Notes under the pieces: generated by a model
Told to the model about the DNA's origin: nothing
Seen by the model: only the letters and a program-made list of their open reading frames with translations
Databases searched by the model: none
Position numbers and translations under genes: made by a program
Assembly (NCBI GenBank): GCA_937967775.1
Contig: CALCJH010000240.1
Span: 1 to 7,542, forward strand
Source of the DNA: an uncultured bacterium
Lineage (GTDB): Bacteria; Armatimonadota; UBA5829; DSUL01
DNA length: 7,542 bases
Direction: 5' to 3'
Shown here: piece after piece, positions 7,274-7,542 of the stretch
Position numbering within the stretch: position 1 is the first letter of the stretch
Layout: each line of letters opens with the position of its first letter

Positions 7274-7274
7274 G

Positions 7275-7542
7275 CTACACACCGCGCTCCGCAAGCGACT
7301 GGGCCCGCTGGGTGTCCACCTGGAACCCCGGTCCCATTGTGCTGGAGACGGTGATCTTCTTGAGATACTTGCCCTTGGCTGCCGAGGGCTTGGCCTTCAG
7401 CAGAGCATTGATGAGCGCCGCGAAGTTCGCCAGCAGGTCGTCCGTGGGGAAGGACACCTTGCCAATGGCGGTGTGGATGATCCCGGCTTTGTCAACGCGG
7501 TACTCCACGCGGGTGGCCTTCTTGATGTCGTTGACCACCTTG
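7275..7542 (-). CDS. rplA: Ribosomal protein L1 (uL1), C-terminal 88 residues (5' end outside window)
   Basis: uL1 forms the mobile L1 stalk of the 50S subunit, contacts 23S rRNA and E-site tRNA, and in many bacteria represses its own mRNA. The visible C-terminal part contains [20 protein letters not shown], then [38 protein letters not shown] and the stop TAG. This matches the end of E. coli L1 (RNDKNGIIHTTIGKV, KKAKPTQAKGVYIKKV, STTMGAGV) in order and spacing. The frame is open to the window edge, and the GTG at 7538 is an internal valine, not a start. The rplA-rplJ-rplL order is the standard cluster. Confidence 0.96.
   Translation of the reverse strand, partial: KVVNDIKKATRVEYRVDKAGIIHTAIGKVSFPTDDLLANFAALINALLKAKPSAAKGKYLKKITVSSTMGPGFQVDTQRAQSLAERGV

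Noticed and set aside
7536..7538. GTG as the start of rplA
   Set aside because: The frame continues to the window edge and the homologous region is well inside L1, so this is an internal Val and the gene is truncated by the window.

Overview
The window is a slice of the universal bacterial ribosomal-protein / RNA-polymerase cluster, with every gene on the minus strand. In transcription order it holds the 3' end of rplA (ribosomal protein L1), rplJ (L10), rplL (L7/L12), rpoB (RNA polymerase beta) and the first 449 codons of rpoC (beta'). No mobile element, CRISPR array, tRNA or rRNA was seen. The DNA is strongly GC-rich. The beta' N-terminus carries the long charged insertion seen in Actinobacteria and other Terrabacteria-type lineages, and the beta C-terminus reads like Firmicutes/Thermus-type sequences. 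I infer a GC-rich bacterium outside the Proteobacteria, possibly near Armatimonadota, Chloroflexota or Deinococcus-Thermus, but the sequence alone does not settle the phylum.

Layout from high to low coordinates: rplA 3' end (7542-7275); a 306-base spacer (7274-6969) packed with inverted repeats, including what looks like an L10 autoregulatory leader with mutually exclusive antiterminator and terminator helices; rplJ (6968-6444); an 84-base gap with one hairpin; rplL from a TTG start (6359-5973); a 366-base spacer (5972-5607) with a strong hairpin just after rplL and two consensus TATAAT boxes reading into rpoB; rpoB (5606-1344); and rpoC, which overlaps rpoB by the 4-base ATGA and runs off the window at base 1.

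L1 forms the L1 stalk, and L10 with L12 forms the GTPase-recruiting stalk of the 50S subunit. RpoB and RpoC form the catalytic crab claw of RNA polymerase. The two halves are co-oriented, but the spacers contain separate control signals: an attenuator-type leader ahead of rplJ, and promoters plus a hairpin between rplL and rpoB that would let ribosomal and polymerase genes be set to different levels.

The genes are ordinary housekeeping genes. The unusual parts are (1) a four-cysteine zinc-ribbon-like insertion in beta at the site where E. coli carries its SI2/beta-i9 insertion, (2) a duplicated BBM2-like module in the beta lobe, (3) a ~165-residue helical insertion near the beta C-terminus, (4) non-consensus residues in beta fork loop 2, and (5) the rplJ leader, where a 9-base-pair long-range helix competes exactly with the lower arm of a 17-base-pair terminator.
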